This document shows, piece by piece, positions 28,101 to 35,626 of a stretch of DNA of 64,000 bases (positions are counted from its first letter, which is position 1; each line of letters opens with the position of its first letter). Under the pieces are notes generated by a model. That model was not told the DNA's origin. It saw only the letters and a program-made list of their open reading frames with translations, and searched no databases. Both the position numbers and the translations under genes were made by a program. The stretch comes from an uncultured Paraprevotella sp. (GTDB taxonomy: Bacteria; Bacteroidota; Bacteroidia; Bacteroidales; Bacteroidaceae), in contig CALULA010000002.1 in the NCBI GenBank assembly GCA_944321365.1, forward strand, positions 266,581-330,580, given 5' to 3'.

Positions 28101-29318
28101 GGCGATGGTTTCGATGATGCCTGAATGCAGCCGGAAGGCGGCTTTGATCAGATCCTCTCCGTAGCCGGTGGAGCAGCTCCCCAGAACGCGCAGCGTGGTG
28201 CCGTTTTCCTGGCATTGCCGGACAAGTAGGGTCAGGCCTTCGGCAACGGTGCGTATGGGATTTCCTTTGTTGTTGCTGTAGTAGGAAAACAACAGTTCGG
28301 AACGTTCGTTCAACACGACGATTTTCGTGGTGGTAGAGCCGGAGTCTATGCCGATGAAAACATCCTGACTGCCTGTGTTGAACGGTGCTCTTGGTATTTT
28401 GTTGCTTGCGATGCGGTGCCGCCATGCCGCATATTCCTCTGCGTTGTTGAAGATGGGCGGCAGGCCGTTGGAGGATTTTTTTGCCGTAAGCGGCTCGTCA
28501 GACAGGCGGTTGATCAGTTCGGAGAGCGTGCCGTCTGCTTTTTCCTCCGCAGCGGATAGCGCAGCACCGAATGCCGGGAACAAGTGAGCATTTTCCGGTA
28601 ATGTAATATCAGATTCGCTGAGTGACAGATATTGGACAAAGGCCTTGCGCAAGGCGGGGATGAACGTGAGCGGACCGCCACAGAAAAGTATGGGCGGCTG
28701 GATGTCGCATCCGTGGGCCAGCGTCACTACAGTCTGCACGGCGACAGCGTGAAAGATGGAGGCGGCGATATCTTCCCGGCTTGCATTCCGGGCTATCAGG
28801 TTTTGAATGTCCGTCTTGCAGAACACGCCACAGCGTGCTGCTATGGGATATACTTGTGTGGCATTCAGTGCCAGACGGTTCAGTTCGTTGGTCTCAACGC
28901 CCAGCAATATGGCCATCTGGTCGATGAAAGCACCTGTCCCCCCTGCACAGTTGCCGTTCATGCGGAGGTCTGTGGCTTCAGCATGGTCGAAGAATACCAC
29001 TTTGGCGTCTTCCCCCCCTATGTCGATCATGGAGCGCACCGACGGATATTTTTGTTGTATGGCCTTGACAGCGGCTACCACTTCCTGAACGAATGGCAGA
29101 CGGTATCTTTCAGAGAATCCCATTCCTACGGAACCCGTGATGGCTACGGCCGTATGTTCATCCCCAGTCTGTTCCTGTAGCTTTTTCAGCAGTGCTATCA
29201 AGGTTTCCTTGGCTTGTGCATGGTGTCTTTCGTATCCTGAATATATAAGATGGCCTGTAGGGGCGATGGCGGCCACTTTGGCAGTTGTCGAGCCTATGTC
29301 GATTCCGATTCTGATCAT
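25125..29318 (-). CDS. giant 2-hydroxyacyl-CoA dehydratase activase-related protein
   Basis: A 1397-residue multi-domain protein. Residues 1-255 are a BadF/BcrA-type ASKHA ATPase domain (RIGIDIGSTTAKVAAI, NGNCAGGTGAFIDQM). Residues 320-580 are a second copy (FIGIDSGSTTTKIVVL, NEACSSGCGSFIE), with the Cys residues that hold a shared 4Fe-4S cluster in activases. A Cys cluster follows at about 615-650 (HCSGCDNRCMVM), then a DUF2229 domain (LGLPRCLNMYEDYPFW). The C-terminal part is HgdB-like (SLQPFGCIANQIVARG). Known activases inject electrons into 2-hydroxyacyl-CoA dehydratases; this fused form is widespread but its substrate is unclear. It is co-transcribed with the TetR gene. Confidence 0.85.
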   Translation of the reverse strand: MIRIGIDIGSTTAKVAAIAPTGHLIYSGYERHHAQAKETLIALLKKLQEQTGDEHTAVAITGSVGMGFSERYRLPFVQEVVAAVKAIQQKYPSVRSMIDIGGEDAKVVFFDHAEATDLRMNGNCAGGTGAFIDQMAILLGVETNELNRLALNATQVYPIAARCGVFCKTDIQNLIARNASREDIAASIFHAVAVQTVVTLAHGCDIQPPILFCGGPLTFIPALRKAFVQYLSLSESDITLPENAHLFPAFGAALSAAEEKADGTLSELINRLSDEPLTAKKSSNGLPPIFNNAEEYAAWRHRIASNKIPRAPFNTGSQDVFIGIDSGSTTTKIVVLNERSELLFSYYSNNKGNPIRTVAEGLTLLVRQCQENGTTLRVLGSCSTGYGEDLIKAAFRLHSGIIETIAHYMAARHTDPDVSFILDIGGQDMKAIFVNKGIINRIEINEACSSGCGSFIETFARTLGHTAQDFSQAACRSAAPCDLGTRCTVFMNSKVKQVLREGATTDDIAAGLACSVVKNCLYKVLKLKDTAELGQHIVVQGGTMRNDAVVRALELHTGTEVSRCDIPELMGAYGCALYALQHPGTALTPDDMLRQADCQTRTLHCSGCDNRCMVMRYRFHDGKNYYSGNRCEKVFTNTETSMRKGTNAYHRKYELLFDRTVTVAQPRLTLGLPRCLNMYEDYPFWHTLLTACDIQVCLSDPSRFTDYEHSARMVMSDNICFPAKLVHSHIQNLCDRGVDRIFMPFVVFERPDKGQNSYNCPIVTGYSEVIKSVQHTDIPIDTPVISFKDKKLLFEQCREYLAGLNIDQPTIIRAFRKALSEQEAYLQAIEEYNTSILWQAEREKALTIILAGRPYHTDPLIQHKVSDLLSDMGIHVLTDNLSEAPEVPEGEVHFISQWAYPNRILRAAYWCAQQGPNVQFVQMTSFGCGPDAFLTDEVRDLLMRHHKSLTLLKIDDINNIGSMRLRVKSMVESLKIAQKEAASSATEDFVTTPIFDRKCKRRKILLPFFTPFISPLAPAVMQLAGYDTENLPLSDRSSDEWGLKYANNEVCYPATLIVGDIIKAFKSGKYHPQETSVAITQTGGQCRASNYISLIKKALVNAGYGDVPVVSLTFSESLKNIQPGFRINWLRLLPVALRTILYSDCIARFYYAALVRETEAGQADRLRKLYLDRADRLIRERKSDKLYDLLAQAADDFNRICREADCPKVGIVGEIFLKFNPFAQRHITDWLARRKLEVVPPVLTDFFMQNFVNRRTNVQTHLQRQKAPTFIYDGLYKIVRQQIERVNRTAGRFRYFTPLGDIFHEAEEGRKVISLNAQFGEGWLLPAEIMSYARQGIKNVISLQPFGCIANQIVARGVEKKIKTFYPDLNLLSLDFDSGVSEVNITNRLLLFADKIK

Positions 29319-29342
29319 TTTCTTGCCGTTGTTACCAATGGG

Positions 29343-29360
29343 TCTGACACTATTGTCAGA
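29343..29360. promoter_or_regulatory. candidate TetR operator
   Basis: TCTGACA and TGTCAGA form a perfect inverted repeat around CTAT (18 bp in all). It sits between the -7 box and the start codon of the activase-TetR operon, where a bound repressor would block initiation. Confidence 0.65.
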
Positions 29361-29362
29361 CG

Positions 29363-29370
29363 CAAAGGTA
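29363..29370 (-). promoter_or_regulatory. -7 element of the activase-TetR operon
   Basis: On the minus strand the sequence reads TACCTTTG, an exact TAnnTTTG match, directly upstream of the palindrome. Confidence 0.65.
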
Positions 29371-29476
29371 GGACAAAAAAAGGAGGTGTTGCGTTTGGCC
29401 GCTCTTTTTTTAGCCTATTTTAACGCAGGTTGAAAGGACGGTGTGGACTTTATTGCTGCAAGGCAATGTGTTTTTA

Positions 29477-29564
29477 TGCGCAAGACCAAAGACGTTCTTG
29501 CGCAAAGCCGGAGATGTTTTTGCGCAAAGCCGGGGCTGGCTGTGCGGCACGATTGACATTTTGT
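29477..29564. repeat. 22-bp-phased TGCGCA-type dyad array A4
   Basis: Four units start at 29477, 29499 and 29521 (all TGCGCA) and 29543 (TGCGGC), each exactly 22 bp apart. The array lies upstream of the activase promoter and far downstream of the glycosyltransferase genes. Confidence 0.65.
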
Positions 29565-29927
29565 TGGGAGTAAAGGCGGCATAAAAGTTGCAAAATTAGC
29601 CCTTGAAGATATGAAAGAATGTGTTTTACGGTTTTTTTAGTGTCGCTTTTTATGTAGATTCTTATATTTTTTGTTCCTTTGCAACGTAGTTAGTTAATAT
29701 TGAGATTTAGGTTAATGATTGGTTTAACAGGTATTAAATAAGGTGGAAGTTGTTTTCAGGATTCCTTTCGGATTAATGCCGTTGAGCCGATGCCGGGCGA
29801 TAAGGATTGTTTTGTCCGGAGTCAGCGATGCACTGTTGCGTTAAGACTTGTGCACCGATGTGCGGCATGATTTTGGGTTGGAGATGAGGTCTCTTTTTCT
29901 TCCGTGAGGCGGAAAAAGCGGTTCTTT
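29565..29927. other. AT-rich spacer upstream of array A4
   Basis: No gene is recognisable. A hairpin with A/T-rich arms at about 29899-29920 may end the glycosyltransferase operon on the minus strand. A weak promoter-like TTCCTTTG on the plus strand near 29680 has nothing obvious downstream. Confidence 0.4.
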
Positions 29928-30725
29928 TCATCTTTTTATAAAGGCACGGATGACGAACCAGCCGTGCAACATCATGGTGCTTATCCAACCGAAATGTTTG
30001 GTCATGATGTTGAAACGTTCTTTCAGTGAGTCTTTGTGGTGTTGTGTGGTCAGTCCTTCCTGCAGATAGTCGGTCAGTATCAGTTTGCTGTTGCGTATCG
30101 GCTGTTTCAGCCGTTCGGCGCGTTTCATGATCCGTATGCACCAGTCGTAGTCAGCCGAATAGCGGTAGTCCAGGTCGTATGGCTCTTGTCGGGCCAGGTC
30201 TGTGCGGACATAGAACGACTGGTGGCAGACCAGCATGCCCCAGCGGAACTTTCTCCAATTGAGGTGTTGGGGGGAGTGCAGGCGCCGGTGGCGTATAAAG
30301 TGTCCTTCGCTGTCCGTCAGGTCCGTTTCGCCGTAGATGATGGCCGGAAGCAGTCCCGTCTTGTGCGTCAGGTGGCCGAAAGCCTGTTGCAGGGTGTCGG
30401 GCGTGTGCAGACGGTCGCCGGCATTGAGGAAAACGATATAGTCGCCGGCGGCTTGTTCCAGTGCTTTGTTCATGGCGTCATAGAGTCCTTTGTCCGGCTC
30501 TCGTATGAGACGGATATCATGCGGGTGTTCCTTGGCCGTGTTGGCATCCACATAACGGTGTATGATCTGCAGTGTGTGGTCGTGTGAGCAGCCGTCGATG
30601 ATGAGATGCTCTATATGTGGATAGGTCTGTTCGGCTACGCTTTGCAGTGTGCGTTCCAGCGTTTGCTCTGCATTGTAGGTGACAGTGGCGATGGTGATGA
30701 GCAGTGGAGGGTTGGTTGAGTCCAT
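29928..30725 (-). CDS. family 2 glycosyltransferase
   Basis: A 265-residue GT-A enzyme. The N-terminus has the nucleotide-sugar-binding strands ITIATVTYNAEQTLERTLQSV and EHLIIDGCSHDHT. The segment around residue 100 (YIVFLNAGDRLH) takes the place of the DxD region, and RYSADYDWCIRIMKRA around 195 is the usual acceptor-side motif. It is closest in pattern to WcaA/colanic-acid-type transferases, which add one sugar to a lipid-linked oligosaccharide. It is the last gene of the operon, 13 bp after the GT4 gene. Confidence 0.85.
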   Translation of the reverse strand: MDSTNPPLLITIATVTYNAEQTLERTLQSVAEQTYPHIEHLIIDGCSHDHTLQIIHRYVDANTAKEHPHDIRLIREPDKGLYDAMNKALEQAAGDYIVFLNAGDRLHTPDTLQQAFGHLTHKTGLLPAIIYGETDLTDSEGHFIRHRRLHSPQHLNWRKFRWGMLVCHQSFYVRTDLARQEPYDLDYRYSADYDWCIRIMKRAERLKQPIRNSKLILTDYLQEGLTTQHHKDSLKERFNIMTKHFGWISTMMLHGWFVIRAFIKR

Positions 30726-30738
30726 GTTTGTTGCAGGT

Positions 30739-32001
30739 TTATTTTCGTTCGGTGGCCCGTTGGTAGACGGCGATGTATCTTGAGGTCACGTTTGTTTCCC
30801 CATAGTTGGTCAATGCTGTGTGTATGGCATTGGCTTTCAGCTGTTCAGGCTGTTCGTTTTCGAGCACGAAGCGTATGCCTTCGGCCAGTTCCTCTGCGTT
30901 GCGTGCTTCAGCCAGATAGCCGTTTTGCCGGTGGCTGATCATTTCCGGGATGCCGCCTACGTTGAAGCCTACGCACGGAATGCCGCATGACAGAGCCTCC
31001 ATGATGGTGTTGGGCAGATTGTCTTCCAGCGATGGTGTGACGTAACAGTCTACGGTGTTATAGAGGCGTGCCATTTGTTTCTCGTCGTTCACATAGTCTA
31101 TGGCGTAGACCGGAAACGGGAACAGCTCTCTGATCTGGTCGGCTTTGTTGCCTACTACGACGATTCCGGTCTGTGCCGCCAGTGCCTCGTGCTTTTCTTT
31201 CAGTATGCGGCAGGCCTCTATCAGATAGTCTATGCCTTTGCGGGGGTCGGTGGTTTTGAGTGAACCGAAGAGCAAGAGCTTCTTGTCGATGGGCAGGTTG
31301 CACTGCAACCGCATCTTGACCTGCTCTGCAGGCCGGAAGATGTTGGAGTTGATGGTGTTCGGGATGCAGGTTACTTCCTGTCCTATGAGCAGGGCACTTT
31401 GGCGGGCCAGCTTCTCCAGCCAATGGCTGCATGTCACGAAGATGATGTGTGCGCCACGCAGCATCTGCTGCTTGGCGCGGAATGTCCGTGCCGACAAGTC
31501 GTTTTTCCCTCCTCCGTCAGCCAGCATGGGGCAGTCGTGGCAGGCTGTCTGGTAGTTCGTGCACGTGCCGCTGTAGTGACAGATGCCGGTGAAGGGCCAT
31601 TCGTCGTGCAGGGTCCACACCACGGGCTTGCCGCTCTCGATGATGCGGCGGATGCCTTTCAGCGACAGGAAGCCTTGATTGACCCAATGCAGGTGTATCA
31701 CATCCGCTTCCTTGAATTCGGGCAGCGAGGTGATGTCAGTACCGGTGTTGGCGATGTCCACCTGGAACAGGTTGTGTTTTCGCCAGCCGTTGGCTTTCCA
31801 GATGACGAACCGTTCGTAGGCGAATTTCCATTTAAGCAGCGGAGATTGAGGAATATGGGCCACGGTAATCTGCTCGGTGCGTTTGTCGCGCACCAGCATC
31901 TTGGCTTTCACTCCGTTGTTTTTCAAGGCTTCCATCAGCCGGTTGGCGGCGATGGCTGCGCCTCCTATGTTTTCGGATGTATTGACGATCAGGACTCTCA
32001 T
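30739..32001 (-). CDS. family 4 glycosyltransferase
   Basis: A 420-residue GT-B enzyme. The N-terminal Rossmann domain starts MRVLIVNTSENIGGAAIAANRLMEAL. A loop with four Cys (CHYSGTCTNYQTACHDC) at about 145-160 is common in this GT4 subgroup and may bind metal. The C-terminal domain has LLFGSLKTTDPRKGIDYLI and the donor-binding EDNLPNTIMEALSCGIPCVGF around residues 325-345, with the E-x7-E pattern. It would transfer a retained-configuration sugar during surface polysaccharide synthesis. It follows the methyltransferase by 27 bp. Confidence 0.88.
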   Translation of the reverse strand: MRVLIVNTSENIGGAAIAANRLMEALKNNGVKAKMLVRDKRTEQITVAHIPQSPLLKWKFAYERFVIWKANGWRKHNLFQVDIANTGTDITSLPEFKEADVIHLHWVNQGFLSLKGIRRIIESGKPVVWTLHDEWPFTGICHYSGTCTNYQTACHDCPMLADGGGKNDLSARTFRAKQQMLRGAHIIFVTCSHWLEKLARQSALLIGQEVTCIPNTINSNIFRPAEQVKMRLQCNLPIDKKLLLFGSLKTTDPRKGIDYLIEACRILKEKHEALAAQTGIVVVGNKADQIRELFPFPVYAIDYVNDEKQMARLYNTVDCYVTPSLEDNLPNTIMEALSCGIPCVGFNVGGIPEMISHRQNGYLAEARNAEELAEGIRFVLENEQPEQLKANAIHTALTNYGETNVTSRYIAVYQRATERK

Positions 32002-32028
32002 GATTAGAAGAAAAGTAAATGTTGACGG

Positions 32029-32748
32029 TTATTTGGTGGCCGAGATGACGATGTAAGGCGACAGCCAGCGGCATTTGACGGGAAACAACTTCAGGCCATA
32101 GCTCAATGTTTTGGTCAGCAAACGTCCGATGCGTGCCCGGTTGCCGGGTTTGGGTTCGAGCCATACCATGGGTTTTCGGGTATATTCCACGCGTATGTCT
32201 TTCAGGTCCAGCTTGCGGCAGATGTCTCTCAGTCGGCGGGGTATCATGCTCTGCAGGTTGTGAATGCGCAGGTTCTCACGGTCGAACAGGTATTGCACCG
32301 CTCCGTTGATGCCGCGCAGATTCGGCAGAATGATGAGTAACTGGCCGCCTTTGTTCAGCAAGGCCGCGTGGCGTGCTATGACATCCTCCGTGTCGCGGAA
32401 GTGTTCGATGAATCCCAATGAGAACACGATGTCATACCGCCGGTCGCTCCGGAACGTGAAGAAGTCGGCTTCGATGGTTTTGATGGTGCCCTCCGGTATG
32501 CCGTTCTGCCGTTCCACTTTGTGGATGATGTCTGTATCTACATAAAAATCAAGCAGCGTCACGTCACGGCATACATGGCGGTAAAAGTATCCGGCATTCA
32601 GTCCGGGGAAACCGCCGATTTCGATAAAGCTTCCGCCTTTACGCGTACGCACGTACTTTTTATATACAGGATGGTCGGAAATGGGGGTGAAACGGTAGTT
32701 CTCCCAATATCTTTGCCATAGTTCTCTGTCGGTCAGTTTATTTTCCAT
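32029..32748 (-). CDS. class I SAM-dependent methyltransferase
   Basis: A 239-residue cytoplasmic enzyme. The SAM-binding motif I region is FIEIGGFPGLNAGYFYR at about residues 36-52. An acidic residue ends strand 2 (TLLDFYVDTDI), and YDIVFSLGFIEHF is motif IV at about 104-116. In this cluster it may methylate a sugar of the surface glycan, but small-molecule substrates cannot be excluded. Its start overlaps the end of the upstream glycosyltransferase gene by 16 bp. Confidence 0.8.
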   Translation of the reverse strand: MENKLTDRELWQRYWENYRFTPISDHPVYKKYVRTRKGGSFIEIGGFPGLNAGYFYRHVCRDVTLLDFYVDTDIIHKVERQNGIPEGTIKTIEADFFTFRSDRRYDIVFSLGFIEHFRDTEDVIARHAALLNKGGQLLIILPNLRGINGAVQYLFDRENLRIHNLQSMIPRRLRDICRKLDLKDIRVEYTRKPMVWLEPKPGNRARIGRLLTKTLSYGLKLFPVKCRWLSPYIVISATK

Positions 32749-33644
32749 ATTCTGCTGATTTCTTTCTTTATGCGCCTTACGGCTTTGCTACGGAACGAGT
32801 TGGTCCGTGCGTAATAGTCGGACATGGCCTGGCGTGCAGCCTCATTTTCCGTCAGGGGCAGATGCTCTACGGTGAGACGTTCCGGGTAGAGCGAGGTGGT
32901 ATAAATCTCGCCGTTGTCGCAGTTGGTGCCGCTTCCGTCGAATCCGGTGTTGACCACCAGCGAGCGTCCGGCGTTGAGCGAAAGCATGTCTTTCAGGTAC
33001 AGTGAGGCATTCCATCGTATGGCCCACGAATGATTGCGTCCTTCGGTCTGGCGGCGGAGCATGCGGGTATAGCCATATTTACCGTTGAAATCGAAACACC
33101 GGGTCAGTCCGCGCTGTTCAAGTTCGCTCAGCAATGCCTTGCCGTCGGGGTTGAAGTGCTGCCAGGCCCGCTGCCATGTGGCCCATCCCCAGCTGCCGGT
33201 CCATTTGATGAGGAACGTCGGGGGAAGTGCGGGATTGCGCGTGAATTCGCAGCCGTGTATGTGTCCCACCTGCGGGTCGTCCTTATAGATTTCCAAGGCG
33301 TCGTTCATGAAGTCCAGGAAGTGGGGGGCCACCACCAGGTCGTCCTCCAGCACGATGACCCGCCCGAAGCGGTTCACCACATCGGTCACTCCCTCGATGA
33401 CGTTACGGGCCAGCCCGTAGTTGCTCTCCCGTTCCGTGACGGTCACGCTCCGGAACCCGCTGATGCCGCGCACGATGCGGCGCACCTCTTCCACGGCGGG
33501 GCGCGCGCCGTCGTCTGCCGGGGCGTCGGAATAGACGAACAGGTCACTTTCGGCAGCCGGCGGATTCTGCAACAGTGAGCGCAGCACGGCCTTTGTATGG
33601 CTGGGGCGGTTGTAGACAAATAGAATGACGGGGGCGGTTATCAT
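32733..33644 (-). CDS. glycosyltransferase (GT-A fold)
   Basis: A 303-residue GT-A enzyme starting MITAPVILFVYNRPSHTKAVL. The metal-binding motif is VLEDDLVV with Glu100-Asp101-Asp102, and GSWGWATWQRAW at about 155-166 is typical of this group, which is often annotated as a sugar transferase. I start at the ATG at 33644 because it forms an ATGA overlap with the stop codon of the preceding gene; ATGs at 33650 and 33683 are alternatives. The sugar is not predictable. Confidence 0.8.
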   Translation of the reverse strand: MITAPVILFVYNRPSHTKAVLRSLLQNPPAAESDLFVYSDAPADDGARPAVEEVRRIVRGISGFRSVTVTERESNYGLARNVIEGVTDVVNRFGRVIVLEDDLVVAPHFLDFMNDALEIYKDDPQVGHIHGCEFTRNPALPPTFLIKWTGSWGWATWQRAWQHFNPDGKALLSELEQRGLTRCFDFNGKYGYTRMLRRQTEGRNHSWAIRWNASLYLKDMLSLNAGRSLVVNTGFDGSGTNCDNGEIYTTSLYPERLTVEHLPLTENEAARQAMSDYYARTNSFRSKAVRRIKKEISRIWKIN

Positions 33645-34084
33645 GGGCATCCAATCATATACGTGTAAAGGGTATCGGGGCATTGCGGCGCGACTTCCGT
33701 GGGCGGCACCGCATGGATGGACGCCACGATGTCATGCTCACTCCAATTCATCGTACGTCCGTCTGCGGAAAATCTGCCGTCCGGATACGGATTGCCCGGC
33801 TGTTTGAAGCTCTGTCCCGGCAGCCGGGCAGGCGTCTTTGTCTTGCGCCGCCGTACGTCGTTGGCGATGTGCGGGACGGCTTTCCGGTAGAACTGAGCCT
33901 CCCGTCGCGGCTCTTCGCGAATGATGCAGGAGTCCGCTCCCAGTCCGGCCTTCAGTCCTGTCGGGGCCACTCTTCCCGTGGAGAAGAACAAGATGGCTGC
34001 CGGACTGTGCTCCGTCAAGGGGCAGACGTACGGGTTTGGGCAGGCGTCTTGTTTGAATAATGCTGTTTTGAGTTTGTCGTTCAT
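33641..34084 (-). CDS. unrecognised 147-residue protein heading a glycosyltransferase operon
   Basis: I do not recognise this protein. It starts MNDKLKTALFKQDACPNPY and is rich in Pro, Arg and Thr. It shows no signal peptide or membrane segment, and has Cys residues near positions 13 and 20. Three signs favour a real gene. An AAAGGAG ribosome site stands about 6 bp before the ATG at 34084. A TATATTTG -7 box is just upstream. The stop codon overlaps the next start as ATGA. Against it, the amino acid composition is unusual, so it could be a remnant of a frameshifted gene. Confidence 0.45.
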   Translation of the reverse strand: MNDKLKTALFKQDACPNPYVCPLTEHSPAAILFFSTGRVAPTGLKAGLGADSCIIREEPRREAQFYRKAVPHIANDVRRRKTKTPARLPGQSFKQPGNPYPDGRFSADGRTMNWSEHDIVASIHAVPPTEVAPQCPDTLYTYMIGCP

Positions 34085-34098
34085 TTTCTCCTTTCGTG

Positions 34099-34106
34099 CA
34101 AATATA
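34099..34106 (-). promoter_or_regulatory. -7 element upstream of the unrecognised gene
   Basis: On the minus strand the sequence reads TATATTTG, an exact TAnnTTTG match, 15 bp before the start codon. The transcript would have a very short leader. Confidence 0.5.
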
Positions 34107-34175
34107 GGACGTTTATGCTGATTATGCAAAAAAATGTACTATAAGGCTTCTTAAAATGTGAGGCATGGGTGTGTG

Positions 34176-35162
34176 CTATGGTCTGGGAGCGAGGCGGCGC
34201 AGCATCTTCCGCATGAAGCGTTTCAGGCTGAGTCGGCCGAGCTTCCTTGCCTGCTGGCGCGGAAGGTCGAGCAGGTAGTGCCCCACGGCCCCGGCCTCTT
34301 TCAGGCAGGCGAACCACAGCGCGTGACACGGCACGCCGGTGAAACTGTTCCAGGGCTTGTCCGGACCCACGTAGTGCACCTGTACGGGATGGTCCAGTGA
34401 GTCGCGGAAACGCCGGAGGGCCTCGGCGCGGTCGCCCGCAAACTCCCGGCATTCCGGATAGAACTGCAGGGACTGCAGGTCGGCCTTGTAATAGTAGTTG
34501 CAGACGACGTATCTCATGGGCAGCGTTTCCAGTGCGGGCCAGCAGCAGATGGCTATGGTATCTTGTTCCGGGAGTGGCAGCCTTTTGAAGTTCTGCAGAT
34601 AGAAGTCTGTCAGCCGTTGCTGCATTCCCTGGGCACGGATGTGCTTCAGGTTGAGCAGCAGATAGCCTGCCATGATTTCGTGGCGCAGCTTATGAATCTC
34701 TTCGGGGGTGAACCGGCCGGCATAGCCCGCCATGCGTTGGCTTTCCGTCACTTGCCCCACACCGGCAAAGAAGAAGTCCTTGTCCGGATAGAGGAAGAAC
34801 GACGGCGAGATGTCGCCGGTGAACACGACGTCCACGTCCGTGCAGATGATGCGGTCGTACTGCGGGAACAGTTCCGCCGCCGTCAGCTTGTAGAAGATTT
34901 CCTTAGAGAAGTGGCTCTTGTCCTGCAGGTCGGGATATTTCGCTTCCAGCAGCCGCGTGTTGATGAACTCCAGCGTGGCGTTCTGAAATCTGTCCGTGAC
35001 GGTGCGCAGCCGTCGTTGCTGCCGTTCCGTGAGGTCGGGGTGCAGGATGTACAGCCGGTACTCATATCGGGCGGAGGCGTGTTTCAGCAGGGAGTGGATG
35101 GCCACTTCGGCAGCCACGACGTAATAACGGTCGAAGGTGAAGAAAACGGGTATAGTTTGCAT
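34176..35162 (-). CDS. family 8 glycosyltransferase
   Basis: A 328-residue GT8 enzyme related to LPS alpha-galactosyl/glucosyltransferases. It starts MQTIPVFFTFDRYYVVAAEVAIHSLLKHAS. The DxD motif is CTDVDVVF at about residue 108. The segment HEIMAGYLLLNLKHIR, a late FPECREFAG region and a C-terminal VHYVGPDKPWN carry the conserved His/Gly/Lys that bind the nucleotide sugar. The basic C-terminus may contact the membrane. It is separated from genes on both sides by spacers and has its own -7 box. Confidence 0.9.
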   Translation of the reverse strand: MQTIPVFFTFDRYYVVAAEVAIHSLLKHASARYEYRLYILHPDLTERQQRRLRTVTDRFQNATLEFINTRLLEAKYPDLQDKSHFSKEIFYKLTAAELFPQYDRIICTDVDVVFTGDISPSFFLYPDKDFFFAGVGQVTESQRMAGYAGRFTPEEIHKLRHEIMAGYLLLNLKHIRAQGMQQRLTDFYLQNFKRLPLPEQDTIAICCWPALETLPMRYVVCNYYYKADLQSLQFYPECREFAGDRAEALRRFRDSLDHPVQVHYVGPDKPWNSFTGVPCHALWFACLKEAGAVGHYLLDLPRQQARKLGRLSLKRFMRKMLRRLAPRP

Positions 35163-35197
35163 GTTCTTCCTGGGGTGTATCGTTTGGGTTATGGGTG

Positions 35198-35205
35198 CAA
35201 AGGTA
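35198..35205 (-). promoter_or_regulatory. -7 element of the GT8 gene
   Basis: On the minus strand the sequence reads TACCTTTG, an exact TAnnTTTG match, 35 bp before the start codon. It marks a new transcription start within the polysaccharide cluster. Confidence 0.6.
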
Positions 35206-35390
35206 GTGCAAATATGGTCTTAGCGTTCCCTTTGCCGCCTTATTTTTCCTTAATTAACGCAAGTCCGGTACGGACTGTCCGGCGGGTTGCTCCGGATTGC
35301 GGCGGCGTATGCTCCTTTCTGTCGGCAGGGCGGTCTGTCGTCTCTGTGCTGTAAAGGATTTTCTTGTCGCCGGACCGTGCCGGATTTTTG

Positions 35391-35500
35391 TGCGCACAAA
35401 CGCCGGCGGTTATGCGCACGACTGCATCCGTTTGTGCGCACAAAAATGCGCGGTCTTGCGCACAAACGTCCGTGGTGGTGCGCATATATGTGTTTTGCGA
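35391..35500. repeat. 22-bp-phased TGCGCA dyad array A5
   Basis: Five exact TGCGCA cores start at 35391, 35413, 35435, 35457 and 35479, every step exactly 22 bp. The units at 35391 and 35435 sit in the 14-bp palindrome TTTGTGCGCACAAA. The array fills part of the 464-bp spacer between two glycosyltransferase genes; I see nothing else in that spacer besides the GT8 promoter. Confidence 0.8.
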
Positions 35501-35626
35501 TGAATATCAATGAATTGCATGTTTCGCTCCATTTCGTTGTCCTGTTTCCTGTATTGTAAGGATTTCTGCAAATTCCGGACACGGTGATGCAGGTTTCCCG
35601 CCTACGGAGATGCGGCCGGACAGGCC

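Noticed and set aside
29640..29927. Small plus-strand RNA from a promoter-like TTCCTTTG near 29680
   Set aside because: The box misses the consensus A, there is no clear -33 element, and the hairpin near 29910 is better explained as the end of the glycosyltransferase operon.
35391..35500. CRISPR array interpretation of the 22-bp repeats
   Set aside because: The conserved core is only 6-14 bp, it is palindromic, the period is too short for a repeat-spacer unit, and no cas gene is present in the window.
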